Source: Gloeobacterales cyanobacterium ES-bin-313
GTDB lineage: Bacteria > Cyanobacteriota > Cyanobacteriia > Gloeobacterales > Gloeobacteraceae
Assembly (NCBI GenBank): GCA_014379585.1
Contig: JACMLN010000046.1
Location: forward strand, 1-55,208
Reading direction: 5' to 3'
DNA length: 55,208 nucleotides
The notes below the pieces were generated by a model, which saw only the letters and a list, made by a program, of their open reading frames with translations, made no database searches and was not told the origin of the DNA. Below are positions 26,537 through 35,916 of the stretch, piece after piece; positions within the stretch are counted from its first letter, which is position 1, and every line of letters begins with the position of its first letter. The translations under genes and the position numbers were made by a program.

Positions 26537-27769
26537 ATGTTTGATATCAACTTTATCCGTCAGCAGTTTCCAGCTCTCAATGGGGAATGGATTTTTCTCG
26601 ACAACGCTGGTGGGTCGCAAATTTTAGGCAGTATCGTCGAGCGAATCAGCGACTACCTGATCCATACCAATGTCCAACTCGGTGCATCCTACGGAATCTC
26701 CCAACAATCCACCCAGCGCGTGGAAGAAGCCCGCCAATTAATGGCAACGTTTATCAACGCCAAAAGTCCTGATGAAGTTATTTTCGGCTCTTCGACTACC
26801 CAACTCCTCGCCAATCTCGCCCTGGCTATGGCAGCAAGCTTCAAGCCAGGGGATGAAGTGATCGTTACCAACTGCGATCACGAATCGAATATCGGCCCTT
26901 GGACCCGCCTCTGTGCTTTAGGCGTGATCGTCAAAACCTGGAAAGTCCACCCCGATACCCTCAGGCTCGAACTCGACGACCTCGAAAATTTGCTCACCGA
27001 AAAGACCCGTATCGTTGCTTTCACCGCTGCCTCCAACGTTTTAGGCACGTTAAACCCCATCGCAGCAATTACCCAACTTGCCCACCGCTACGGTGCCCAA
27101 GTTTGTGTCGATGCTGTCGCCTACGCCCCTCACCGTGCCCTGAATGTACAAGCATGGGATGTCGATTACTGCGTATTCAGCGCCTACAAAGTCTATGGCC
27201 CCCACTGTTCGGTGCTTTACGGTAAGCGCGAACATTTGCTCAACCTCACCAACTTGAACCATTACTTCATCGCCAACGACGATATTCCCTACAAACTCCA
27301 ACCAGGAAATAGCAATTTCGAGTTGTCCTGGGGAGCCGCTGGGATCCTTGAGTACTGCGAAACTCTAGCTATGCGCTTTTTCGATGAACCAGCCAAAACC
27401 ACCTACGGGCAAGTCACTCAAGCTTTCGAAGCAATTGCCAGCCACGAAGAACAACTTGCCCACAGATTGCTGACTTTCCTTGTCAGCCAACCGAAAGTAC
27501 GCGTAATCGGTATCGAAAGCGCGGATCAGTCCCAGAGAGTGCCAACAATAAGCTTTGCTGTGCAAAATAAACATGCCTCTGAAGTTGTCCAGGCAATCGA
27601 TCCTTTCAAGATTGGTATCCGCAGTGGGGATTTTTATGCCCGCAAACTCATTGAAAGCCTTGGACTGGCCTCCCATGGAGGAATTATCCGTGTCTCCATG
27701 GTTCACTACAACAGCCTAGAAGAAATTGATCAACTAATTAAACACCTCGATTCGGGGTTACTGGGCTAG
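26537..27769 (+). CDS. Cysteine desulfurase-like class V aminotransferase
   Basis: A 410-residue PLP enzyme of the NifS/Csd fold, closest to the VC1184-type group (TIGR01976). Features are FLDNAGGSQIL, NCDHESNIGPW (PLP-stacking region), CVDAVAYAPHRALN (Asp and His), and SAYKVYGPH with the PLP lysine K218. The mobile loop that carries the catalytic Cys in true desulfurases is not evident; the corresponding C-terminal stretch is GIRSGDFYARKLIESLG. A sulfur-delivery role is therefore uncertain. The ATG has AGGA upstream. Confidence 0.88.
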   Translation: MFDINFIRQQFPALNGEWIFLDNAGGSQILGSIVERISDYLIHTNVQLGASYGISQQSTQRVEEARQLMATFINAKSPDEVIFGSSTTQLLANLALAMAASFKPGDEVIVTNCDHESNIGPWTRLCALGVIVKTWKVHPDTLRLELDDLENLLTEKTRIVAFTAASNVLGTLNPIAAITQLAHRYGAQVCVDAVAYAPHRALNVQAWDVDYCVFSAYKVYGPHCSVLYGKREHLLNLTNLNHYFIANDDIPYKLQPGNSNFELSWGAAGILEYCETLAMRFFDEPAKTTYGQVTQAFEAIASHEEQLAHRLLTFLVSQPKVRVIGIESADQSQRVPTISFAVQNKHASEVVQAIDPFKIGIRSGDFYARKLIESLGLASHGGIIRVSMVHYNSLEEIDQLIKHLDSGLLG

Positions 27770-27807
27770 GAACAAAAACGAATAGATTGAAACGCCACCC
27801 TCCATAA

Positions 27808-28848
<1,041 letters not shown>

Positions 28849-28863
28849 TCTTCAATTCGACTC

Positions 28864-28895
28864 AATCCCCTTTCTAAAAAGAGAGGGGATTTTTT
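28864..28895 (+). terminator. Rho-independent terminator of ilvC
   Basis: Arms AATCCCCT (28864-28871) and AGGGGATT (28884-28891), extended by TCT/AGA, are followed by a run of six T (28890-28895). It sits 15 bases after the ilvC stop. Confidence 0.85.
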
Positions 28896-28988
28896 ATTGA
28901 AAATCAGTCAAGCAGGCACAGTTCCATCGGGAAGGGCGCAGCATGGTTTTCCTCTCTCCAAAGCAATACCGTTATCAAACTTTACCAG

Positions 28989-29372
28989 TCAACTGTGTGG
29001 ACAGATAAATTCAATCGGCAAACCATCGGAATCGGCAACAAATGCGACTTCGTAGGTCTGATTGCCAATCTCTTGGTGGCGAGGTTCGAGCAAGATTGTC
29101 ACCCCAGAAGAACGCAATTTTTCCACCGTAGCAGTCACATTCTCGACTTGTAAACTGGTGTGGTAGTAGCCCGTATATTGTTCATCTAACCATGCATCAG
29201 GAGCGGGTTTAGGCTGGGGAATTTCGATCAGTTCGATGCGGCCTAAGGGGCCAATCAACCAGCAGGCGAGGGTCATCCCTGTGGTAAATCGTTCTTCGAT
29301 CTCAAAATCAAGGAGTCGATAAAAATCGATAGCCCGAAAAATATTGGAGGTGCGAATCGAGACGTGGTGCAC
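28989..29372 (-). CDS. VOC/glyoxalase-fold metalloprotein
   Basis: A 127-residue protein of the vicinal-oxygen-chelate superfamily. The four metal-ligand positions of glyoxalase I seem present: an N-terminal His (H2/H3), Glu in RIELIEI, His in YYHTSLQV, and Glu in LPIEFICP. That suggests a lactoylglutathione-lyase-like activity, but other VOC chemistry is possible. The GTG start directly abuts the TAA of the upstream gene, so the two are co-translated. Confidence 0.8.
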   Translation of the reverse strand: MHHVSIRTSNIFRAIDFYRLLDFEIEERFTTGMTLACWLIGPLGRIELIEIPQPKPAPDAWLDEQYTGYYHTSLQVENVTATVEKLRSSGVTILLEPRHQEIGNQTYEVAFVADSDGLPIEFICPHS

Positions 29373-29681
29373 TTAAGGAGCCTCACAAAAGCGAGCAAGA
29401 AGTAAGTCGGCAACAGCATTGGCAATCACAAACTCACTCAGCGCTGTACATCCGAAATCAAAATGGCGCAGCTCCGCGAGTAGCGCAATATGGATAGCCA
29501 CAACCAGATTTTCCCCCTCCAAGCGCTGCCTGGCATAGACCTGGGTGGTACGTGCAGCCACTTTTGCGTGGATTGGTTCTGCCAAAAATTCTTTGTCCAA
29601 CCAACCGAGCAATGCTTGCTCTAGCCAGCGGCATTCACTGGCAATATCGCCCACAGGGGGTAGTGCAACATCCTGAATCAT
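29373..29681 (-). CDS. Conserved cyanobacterial hypothetical protein
   Basis: A 102-residue, acidic, helical soluble protein beginning MIQDVALPPVGDIASECRW, with WLEQALLGWLDKEFL and TQVYARQRLEGENL. I believe similar short proteins occur widely in cyanobacteria, but no function is known to me. It lies directly upstream of the VOC gene with no gap (TAA-GTG). No membrane segment is seen. Confidence 0.7.
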   Translation of the reverse strand: MIQDVALPPVGDIASECRWLEQALLGWLDKEFLAEPIHAKVAARTTQVYARQRLEGENLVVAIHIALLAELRHFDFGCTALSEFVIANAVADLLLARFCEAP

Positions 29682-29791
29682 GAACTCACTCTAATGCAGA
29701 TTTCGGGTCAAAACATTTCTCTCCTAAGGCATACCCAGAGGCACCTGTATCACCAGTACCATAGTAAGTGAAGGCCTATTGGAGAGATTGC

Positions 29792-30082
29792 ATGGCTGAC
29801 GAGACTTCTCGTTCTGCTTGGTTTGGTGGTGAAACCGCTGAACTTCAGCTAGCACAGTATTTTCAGCGGATGGAGACTTGGCATGCAGCAATTGCCGACG
29901 GTGTAATTGCTCCCGAAGAAATCCGCGAACAGGGCAACCGTGTCATTGGCTTGCTCAAGGAAGTGGAACCGCTTATAGATACCGAACAACATGCGACTTT
30001 GACGAAGATCCTCTACGAAATGGCAGTCCTCCAAGCAATGCAAGGGACTGCGATGGCAAGTACTTTGGGAGCAAAATCATGA
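29792..30082 (+). CDS. Small helical protein, stand-alone copy of a shared domain
   Basis: A 96-residue protein of unknown family. Core motif is YFQRMETWHAAIADGVIAP followed by EEI and a second helix pair (TLTKILYEMAVLQAMQG). About half of 80 positions match the C-terminal part of the gene at 30533-31252 by hand alignment. GGAGAG five bases before the ATG supports the start. It overlaps the next gene by four bases (ATGA), indicating coupled translation. No membrane helix is seen. Confidence 0.78.
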   Translation: MADETSRSAWFGGETAELQLAQYFQRMETWHAAIADGVIAPEEIREQGNRVIGLLKEVEPLIDTEQHATLTKILYEMAVLQAMQGTAMASTLGAKS

Positions 30083-30528
30083 AAGTGAAAGCATTTCAAA
30101 TTCCTGACGCATCTCCACAATTTTTAGCGACAGCCATCGAGTCCTGGTTCCGTACTGAAGGTTTTGAATCTCAAAGTTTTGCAGGCCCAGATGGTACCTA
30201 TATTATTCAAGGGCGCAAGGATAACTTGCTGCGCTTTGTGGTTGGGCTGTCTGCATCTTTGGTCGTCACAGTCGGCACCCAACCTGATGGAGGTTTGACC
30301 GTTACCATCGGTGCGGGTAGCTGGCTCGATAAATATTTAGCTGGCATCAGCGGCATCTTCCTGTTTGCGCCTTTAGCCTTCTCCGCCGCCTACGGGGTTT
30401 GGCGGCAGGACAACCTTGAGGACAAACTTTGGGAACATATTCAAAGTCGCCTCGCCGGAGCCAAAGAGGTTCCTGTGGTCATTCCCGCACCACCCTTCCA
30501 GCCCGTTAGTCTGACTTCCCAGGAGTAA
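30079..30528 (+). CDS. Membrane-associated protein, stand-alone copy of a second shared domain
   Basis: A 149-residue protein of unknown family. A soluble N-terminal part (ESWFRTEGFESQSF, YIIQGRKDNLLRFVVG) leads into a beta-rich hydrophobic stretch and TIGAGSWLDKYLAG. One membrane helix follows (ISGIFLFAPLAFSAAYGVW), then a helical tail and a Pro-rich end. The same domain, roughly one third identical by eye, forms the N-terminal part of the next gene. It is coupled to the preceding gene and four bases from the following one. Confidence 0.78.
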   Translation: MKVKAFQIPDASPQFLATAIESWFRTEGFESQSFAGPDGTYIIQGRKDNLLRFVVGLSASLVVTVGTQPDGGLTVTIGAGSWLDKYLAGISGIFLFAPLAFSAAYGVWRQDNLEDKLWEHIQSRLAGAKEVPVVIPAPPFQPVSLTSQE

Positions 30529-30532
30529 AATT

Positions 30533-31252
30533 ATGCAGACCCGCACCTACAATGCACCCGGTTTGAGTGCAGATGAATTGGCCGAGAAAACTCGTCAATG
30601 GTTTGCCGGCAAAGGCTACGAAACCCAAATATTCCGCAACGCCAATCATCGCTTGCTCGTCCAAGGCTACCGAGAGGATCTGTGGCGCTCGGCTATTGGA
30701 GTGGGTACGGCCATCACCGTGCAAATCTTTAGCCCTAGCAGCGATAACTTGCAAGTCGATGTCGGCGCTGGTGCCTGGGGGGACAAGTTCTTCACAGCGG
30801 GCATTGGCCTCTTATTTTTCTATCCTTTGGTGCTTTCTGCGGCTTGGGGAAGCTTTGAACAGTACAAACTCGACCAGGATGTCTGGAAAGCAATTGAAGC
30901 CGCACTTCCGACTGCGAGTACGACCATCGAGACTGCTCTACCGACTGAAGTAATGAGCACGTCTGATTTGCCGACGACTTGGTTTAACGAGGAGAGTACC
31001 GAAGTCTACTCCACCCAATTTTTCCAACGCATGGAAACTTGGCAACGCGCCATGGCCGATGGTGTCATCGAACCAGCTGAGATCCAAGCACAGTCTGAAC
31101 TTGTGACAGGAATTCTGCGCACCCTTGAGCCGACCCTCAGTGACGAAGCCCACGCCAAACTCTCCGAAGTGTTCAACGAAGTGGCTGTACTCCAGGGGAT
31201 GCAATCCTATGCCCTCTACCAGCACATCGACGAAACCAAGCCTGCTACTTAG
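30533..31252 (+). CDS. Fusion of the two preceding domain types
   Basis: A 239-residue protein. Residues about 1-125 resemble the gene at 30079-30528 (QWFAGKGYETQIF, LLVQGYREDLWRSAIG, VGAGAWGDKFFTAG, helix GLLFFYPLVLSAAWG). After a Thr/Ser linker, residues about 150-230 resemble the gene at 29792-30082 (FFQRMETWQRAMADGVIEP, EVAVLQGMQ). The domain order is reversed relative to the order of the separate genes. One membrane helix is predicted, with the C-terminal helical domain on the same chain. Function is unknown. It ends the three-gene operon. Confidence 0.8.
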   Translation: MQTRTYNAPGLSADELAEKTRQWFAGKGYETQIFRNANHRLLVQGYREDLWRSAIGVGTAITVQIFSPSSDNLQVDVGAGAWGDKFFTAGIGLLFFYPLVLSAAWGSFEQYKLDQDVWKAIEAALPTASTTIETALPTEVMSTSDLPTTWFNEESTEVYSTQFFQRMETWQRAMADGVIEPAEIQAQSELVTGILRTLEPTLSDEAHAKLSEVFNEVAVLQGMQSYALYQHIDETKPAT

Positions 31253-31262
31253 TTCACTGCAT

Positions 31263-31292
31263 TTCCCCGCTTCACTTTTTTGGGGCGGGGAA
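31263..31292. terminator. GC-rich hairpin after the three-gene operon
   Basis: Arms TTCCCCGC (31263-31270) and GCGGGGAA (31285-31292) enclose a T-rich loop. No T-run follows on either strand, so it may not be a classical intrinsic terminator, but it sits 10 bases after the operon's last stop. Confidence 0.35.
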
Positions 31293-31366
31293 TGAAAAAT
31301 CTAAACGAAATCCTCCAGCCCAAGCACCAAGGGAACAGAAGTAAACACTGTTGACGCTTGTACGCT

Positions 31367-31531
31367 TCAGCCTTGACTCGGATCGTTATTTTCCCCAAAG
31401 AGGCGACGCAGGAGGTGTCCCTGGGATCGATAGAGGTCTTCGATGTTTTTGGTATGAGCATCAATGCTTTTGCTCTGGGTATCGATGCTTTCTTGCTGCT
31501 TCAGGATCACTGTTTTAATATCTACCTGCAA
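31367..31531 (-). CDS. Candidate small coiled-coil protein
   Basis: The reverse strand downstream of uppS reads a short protein including VILKQQESIDTQSKSIDAH and NIEDLYRSQGHLLRRLFG, a heptad-like Gln/Ser/Ile pattern similar in style to the coiled-coil gene at 13919-14374. TTG 31531 (54 residues) or GTG 31510 (47 residues) could start it; an upstream ATG at 31624 would overlap uppS by 71 bases. The composition looks coding but the evidence is thin. Confidence 0.35.
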   Translation of the reverse strand: MQVDIKTVILKQQESIDTQSKSIDAHTKNIEDLYRSQGHLLRRLFGENNDPSQG

Positions 31532-31553
31532 ATTTGGGAAAATCTCACAGAAA

Positions 31554-32300
31554 TTAAGCCTTGCCGTACCGTCGCTGGCGATTTTGATAAGAAAGTAGAG
31601 CTGCATGAAAAGCAGAACGATCAAAATCGGGCCACATCACATCGGCCACATAAATTTCTGTATAAGCACTTTGCCAGAGTAAAAAATTGCTGAGTCTTGA
31701 TTCCCCACTGGTGCGGATCAGCAGGTCCGGATCGTGCATCTCAGACGTGTAGAGATGCTTGTTAATTAGGGCTTCATCGATCTCTTCAGGTTGCAATCGA
31801 CCCGCTTTGACTTCTTGGGCTAACTTACGGCAGGCTTGGACAATCTCTTCGCGGCCTCCGTAGTTGGTCGCCACAGTAAACTGAACACCAGTATTATTGG
31901 CCGTCAAGGTCATCGCTTCGTGAATCGTCCCTTGCAAAGATTTCGGAAGATGGTGGAGCGCGCCGACAAATCGAATCCGCACCTGCTCTTCTGCCATTTC
32001 AGCCAGTTCGCGATCAAGCACTTTTTCAAAAAGCGCCATTAAAAAATCCACTTCATCCTGGGGACGGCCCCAATTCTCTGTCGAAAAAGCATAGACTGTT
32101 AGTGCAGCAATCCCCCAGTCTTTACAGCAGCGCAGCAAATCTTTGAGGGTGTCTACGCCTTTTTGGTGGCCGTAAACCCTCGGCATGTGCCGCCGCCTTG
32201 CCCACCGCCCATTGCCATCCATAATTGTGGCCACATGGCGGGGTAGACGTGCTGGGTCGAGGTCTGTGGGTAGGCTGCGTAAGAGAATTTGGGAAGTCAT
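31554..32300 (-). CDS. uppS: Undecaprenyl diphosphate synthase (isoprenyl transferase)
   Basis: Cis-prenyltransferase that extends farnesyl diphosphate with isopentenyl diphosphate to make the C55 carrier for cell-wall sugars. A 248-residue protein with catalytic D28 in [33 protein letters not shown], and the C-terminal [19 protein letters not shown] and [13 protein letters not shown]. The start overlaps the cdaA stop by one base (TAATG), and lysA-cdaA-uppS are translationally linked. Confidence 0.97.
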   Translation of the reverse strand: MTSQILLRSLPTDLDPARLPRHVATIMDGNGRWARRRHMPRVYGHQKGVDTLKDLLRCCKDWGIAALTVYAFSTENWGRPQDEVDFLMALFEKVLDRELAEMAEEQVRIRFVGALHHLPKSLQGTIHEAMTLTANNTGVQFTVATNYGGREEIVQACRKLAQEVKAGRLQPEEIDEALINKHLYTSEMHDPDLLIRTSGESRLSNFLLWQSAYTEIYVADVMWPDFDRSAFHAALLSYQNRQRRYGKA

Positions 32301-33184
32301 TAATCGCTACCGTTTTCCGGCTGACTAGATGCGGAAGAAAAAAGTCGGCGAGTCCAATTCCCGAAGGCAGGCAAGTTGAAAGCGGGTTGACTGACTATTG
32401 GACGGTAGCGCCGATTGAGCAATTCCGACAATTGTTCGACGCTGAGCGGGCGCTGGAGTTTGCCCCGTTCTGCAAGGGAAATCGAGCCTGTCTCCTCCGA
32501 AACAACCACACACAGCGCATCGGTTTGCTCAGAGATACCCATGGCAGCACGATGGCGTGTTCCTAGCTGGCGAGCTGGGATCTGTCCAGACATTGGTAAG
32601 ATTGCGCTTGCTGTCCAGATTCGCCAGTCCCGGACGATCACTGCACCATCGTGCAGCCGAGTCTTTGGATAAAAAAGCGTTAGCAGGAGACTTTTGGAAA
32701 GAATCGCCTCCATCGGCTCGCCCGGATCTTGCAGAAGACGTTCATCGATCGGTGCACCTTCGAGAACAATGAGTGCCCCAGTGCGCTCTTCAGAAAGTTC
32801 TTGGACTGCTTCAATCAGTTGCTCCAAAGCAGTATCTGCTTGGTCAAGCACCTGATCTGGCCGCAAAAAGGTAAAGATATCCCCTCGACCGAGTTGCTCC
32901 AAGAATCGCCTCAGTTCAGGCTGAAAGATGACTGGAATAGTCACTGCCACTCCAATCAAAATCTTGTCCAAGACAAAATTGAGGGTAGTCAAACCTAGCA
33001 AGTTACTCAAGAAAAAAGTACCAAGCAAAATCAGAAAACCCCGAATCAACCAAACAGTGCGTGTTTGACGGATGAGCTGATAGGCAAGATACAAAAGCAA
33101 CAGCACCAAAGACCAATCGAGGATCGTGATCAGCCAGGTGCGGAGGTCATTATTTCCTGAGAAGAGTTGCTGGAGGCTGTTCAT
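32300..33184 (-). CDS. cdaA: Diadenylate cyclase
   Basis: Makes cyclic di-AMP from two ATP. A 294-residue CdaA-type protein with three N-terminal membrane helices (about residues 18-85) and the DAC domain. The catalytic motifs are intact: D179-G180-A181 in LHDGAVIV and R210-H211-R212 in GTRHRAAMG. c-di-AMP controls potassium and osmotic balance, and in cyanobacteria day-night metabolism. It overlaps lysA by four bases (ATGA) and uppS by one, an arrangement that ties c-di-AMP to peptidoglycan precursor supply (diaminopimelate/lysine and the lipid carrier). The C-terminal tail is Ser-rich. Confidence 0.96.
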   Translation of the reverse strand: MNSLQQLFSGNNDLRTWLITILDWSLVLLLLYLAYQLIRQTRTVWLIRGFLILLGTFFLSNLLGLTTLNFVLDKILIGVAVTIPVIFQPELRRFLEQLGRGDIFTFLRPDQVLDQADTALEQLIEAVQELSEERTGALIVLEGAPIDERLLQDPGEPMEAILSKSLLLTLFYPKTRLHDGAVIVRDWRIWTASAILPMSGQIPARQLGTRHRAAMGISEQTDALCVVVSEETGSISLAERGKLQRPLSVEQLSELLNRRYRPIVSQPAFNLPAFGNWTRRLFSSASSQPENGSD

Positions 33185-34515
33185 GATTTCAGGCGCTCTG
33201 GTAAGCAGTCGAACCGCAACAGATCATCAAGGGACTCCCGCTTGAGAACAATCGTCGCCTCACCATCAGCTACAAGAACAGCCGCAGGTCGAGTTAAACG
33301 ATTGTAGTTGGAAGCCATACTACAATTGTAAGCACCCGTGCTGAAAACCGTCAGACAATCTCCCCTCTCAAGTGGAGCGAGTGCAATATCTCTTAATAAA
33401 ACATCCCCGGACTCACAATGTTTGCCAGCGATGGTGACAGTTTCTCGGCGAGTTTCCTGCATCTTGTTGGCCACTACCGCCGAATACTTTGCTCCGTAGG
33501 TAATCGGTCTTGGGTTATCGGACATCCCACCATCGACGCAGGCATAGGTTCGCACTCCTGGCACTGTCTTGGTTGCACCGATGGTGTAAGCAGTCACGCA
33601 GGCAGTGGCGACCAAAGAGCGCCCTGGTTCACAGAGCAATTTGGGTAACGGTAACCCTGTACGTTGGCAGGCACTGACGAGGGCTTCGGCAATTGCCCGC
33701 ACCCAGGCTTCGATGGACGGCGGATCGTCGCTTTCTGTGTAGCGAATCCCTAGTCCTCCACCAATATTCAACTCGTTAAACTCTGACAGTCCGAGGGCTT
33801 GTGCCTTGGGAAACCATTCGACCAAGACATCGACCGTATCGACATGGGGCTGCAGTTCAAAAATTTGGGAACCGATGTGGGCATGGAGTCCAACGGTGCG
33901 CAGATTCGGCGAGTTCGCAAGGCGGGTCAAAACATCCAGCAGTTGGTTCGGATCGAAGCCAAATTTGCTGTCGAGGTGCCCTGTACGGATGTAGTCGTGG
34001 GTATGACATTCGATGCCAGGAGTGACTCGCACCATTACCCGCGCTGGCTGATCGATAGCCAATTCACTGAGCAGGTCAATGTCCGTCCAGTTATCGGCGA
34101 CCACTGTGACCCCGGAGCGAATCGCAAAATCGACCTCTTCACGGGACTTGTTGTTCCCATGGAAGTAGATCGAAGAACCGGGAACGCCCGCTTTAAGTGC
34201 TGTGAGCAGTTCGCCCGCTGAGACCACATCGATCCCGAGGCCAGACTGATGCACGATGGCGCAGATGGCGAGCATGCTCCAGGCTTTTGAGGCAAAGATC
34301 GCTTGGGAGGAGCCAGGGTAATAGCGAGTCAGTGCCTCGACATACTGCTCGCCTGCCGTGCGAAGCGTCTTTTCATCGATAATATAAAGCGGTGTTCCGT
34401 ACTGTGCAGCCAAGTCCACAACATCACAACCACCGACTGTGAGATGGCCTTTAGCATTCACGGCAGTGCTTAGCGGTTGTAGTTGTTGGTTGGGAGACAG
34501 AGAAGTCGTAATCAT
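33181..34515 (-). CDS. lysA: Diaminopimelate decarboxylase
   Basis: PLP enzyme converting meso-diaminopimelate to lysine and CO2. About 444 residues of the alanine-racemase-fold III group: PLP lysine in FASKAWSM, GVVSAGELLTALKAG-like VSAGELLTALKAG, FHGNNKSREE, HAHIGSQIFE, NIGGGLGI, and CEPGRSLVA. YACVDGGMSDNPRP and CESGDVLLRD bind substrate at the dimer interface. ATG 34515 is preferred; a GTG nine bases earlier is possible. It is the first gene of the lysA-cdaA-uppS operon. Confidence 0.96.
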   Translation of the reverse strand: MITTSLSPNQQLQPLSTAVNAKGHLTVGGCDVVDLAAQYGTPLYIIDEKTLRTAGEQYVEALTRYYPGSSQAIFASKAWSMLAICAIVHQSGLGIDVVSAGELLTALKAGVPGSSIYFHGNNKSREEVDFAIRSGVTVVADNWTDIDLLSELAIDQPARVMVRVTPGIECHTHDYIRTGHLDSKFGFDPNQLLDVLTRLANSPNLRTVGLHAHIGSQIFELQPHVDTVDVLVEWFPKAQALGLSEFNELNIGGGLGIRYTESDDPPSIEAWVRAIAEALVSACQRTGLPLPKLLCEPGRSLVATACVTAYTIGATKTVPGVRTYACVDGGMSDNPRPITYGAKYSAVVANKMQETRRETVTIAGKHCESGDVLLRDIALAPLERGDCLTVFSTGAYNCSMASNYNRLTRPAAVLVADGEATIVLKRESLDDLLRFDCLPERLKS

Positions 34516-34592
34516 GGCGAGCACATCAGGTAACTGCCTTCTAGTCTACCTGTCTCCTCATCTAGAAGCCCGACAAAATCGAGCCGATCAGT

Positions 34593-35150
34593 CTAGCCGA
34601 TAAATTGGGTTTGGACAAAATGACTACTGCGCCCTAACCCATCTGTTAGTGAGCGAACCCCAACGACTTCTAAGTTGCGTGGCAGGGCGGTGGTCACATG
34701 GCGCTGGGCTAAAGTGCCAAGCTGTTTGGCAATTTGGACAGCACTCAGGGCGGAAAATCCAGCGCCGAGCAGTTGAGGGACGAGGCGGCGTGGCAGAATC
34801 GCACTCACCCCCAGTCCGATCCCCGCAGCAGCCAGAAGGCCAACGGAGAGATTCGTTCCACATTGGGGATGGATTGCTAACTCTGGTTCGCCATTGTTGA
34901 GCCGCACAAGAGCACTATGGGCGGCACGCAAGAGTTCGCCAGCTTCCACAGCACCATAAACAAAGAAACCGCGATCCGTAGAGAATCCCCCAAGGCGCTG
35001 TTTTGGGTGTGCTTCACCAAGAATTGTCAATGTGCCATGTTCGAGGGCATGGACTTGGCGAATCTTCTCGATTACGCCCCAAAAAGCGGTGAGGTTGGTT
35101 TCTTCACCTTCAACAAAGACAGTGCGAGCAAGCGGGGCAGAGTCGGTCAT
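34593..35150 (-). CDS. DUF6391 family protein
   Basis: A 185-residue cyanobacterial protein with IRQVHALEHGTLTILGE (the RQVHALEHxT block that marks the family), GGFSTDRGFFVYG, and a hydrophobic segment (VGLLAAAGIGLGVSAILP). No enzyme is known. The conserved HxLEH is metal-ligand-like, but that is only a guess. It starts nine bases after the SDR stop, so both may be one transcript. Confidence 0.72.
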   Translation of the reverse strand: MTDSAPLARTVFVEGEETNLTAFWGVIEKIRQVHALEHGTLTILGEAHPKQRLGGFSTDRGFFVYGAVEAGELLRAAHSALVRLNNGEPELAIHPQCGTNLSVGLLAAAGIGLGVSAILPRRLVPQLLGAGFSALSAVQIAKQLGTLAQRHVTTALPRNLEVVGVRSLTDGLGRSSHFVQTQFIG

Positions 35151-35159
35151 CGGATCCCT

Positions 35160-35879
35160 CTACAGAAATTGGTGGCTATCGGGCTGGATCACAATCTCGT
35201 TGGGAATCCCAGGGGAAGGCACTGCGAGGGCGAAGGCAATGGCATCAGCCGCCGTTTCGGCACTGAGCATCTTGTCCCGTTGGACGCGCATTCCAGCGTT
35301 GTCCCAAAAAGGCGTACTCACTCCTCCCAAGTACAGAAGAGTGAAGCGAACATTGGCACGTTTGAGGTCGATAGCCATGGATTTGGTCATCCCCACTACC
35401 CCATACTTCGAGGCACAGTAGGCACTGGCCATGGCCATCGGATGCTGCCCTAAGATGCCAGGGATATTAAAAATATGCCCCCCTTCTGGTTGTTGACTCA
35501 AGATTCCAGCGGCGGCCTGACAACTCAAGAAGGTGCCTTTGAGATTGACATCGAGTTGGCGGACAAGATCGTCCTCCGTCAGGTTGGCTAAAGGCTTTAG
35601 GATGCCCAGCCCCGCAGCATTGAGGACAACATCGATCCGCCCAAAGGTTTCACTGGCTTGGGCATAGAGTGAATCCACGTCCACTTTGCTGGAGATCTCT
35701 CCAGTGATTGCAATCGCTTTGGGGCTGCCTAGGTCTTCGCATTCAGCGGCAAGGGCAGTCAATGGCTCAAGGCGACGCGCGCTTAACACCAATGCTGCCC
35801 CTTTGCTGGCGAGACGCTTTGCCACTGCGGAGCCGATCCCGCCACTTGCCCCAGTGATAAGAACTACTTTCCCTTGCAT
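35160..35879 (-). CDS. Short-chain dehydrogenase/reductase, atypical catalytic Ser position
   Basis: A 239-residue classical-SDR-like protein. The cofactor loop TGASGGIG is residues 10-17. The NAAG motif follows, with N112 in DVNLKG, then Y154-x-x-x-K158 in YCASKYG. The position 13 residues before the tyrosine, normally the catalytic serine, is G141 in FNIPGILG. Substrate and even activity are therefore uncertain; an N-x-PG form may define a cyanobacterial subfamily. GARR in the second strand (SARRLEP) would favour NADP. Confidence 0.85.
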   Translation of the reverse strand: MQGKVVLITGASGGIGSAVAKRLASKGAALVLSARRLEPLTALAAECEDLGSPKAIAITGEISSKVDVDSLYAQASETFGRIDVVLNAAGLGILKPLANLTEDDLVRQLDVNLKGTFLSCQAAAGILSQQPEGGHIFNIPGILGQHPMAMASAYCASKYGVVGMTKSMAIDLKRANVRFTLLYLGGVSTPFWDNAGMRVQRDKMLSAETAADAIAFALAVPSPGIPNEIVIQPDSHQFL

Positions 35880-35916
35880 TGAAGACCCCTAAGCAGTGAT
35901 CTCCATTGTGCCCGAC

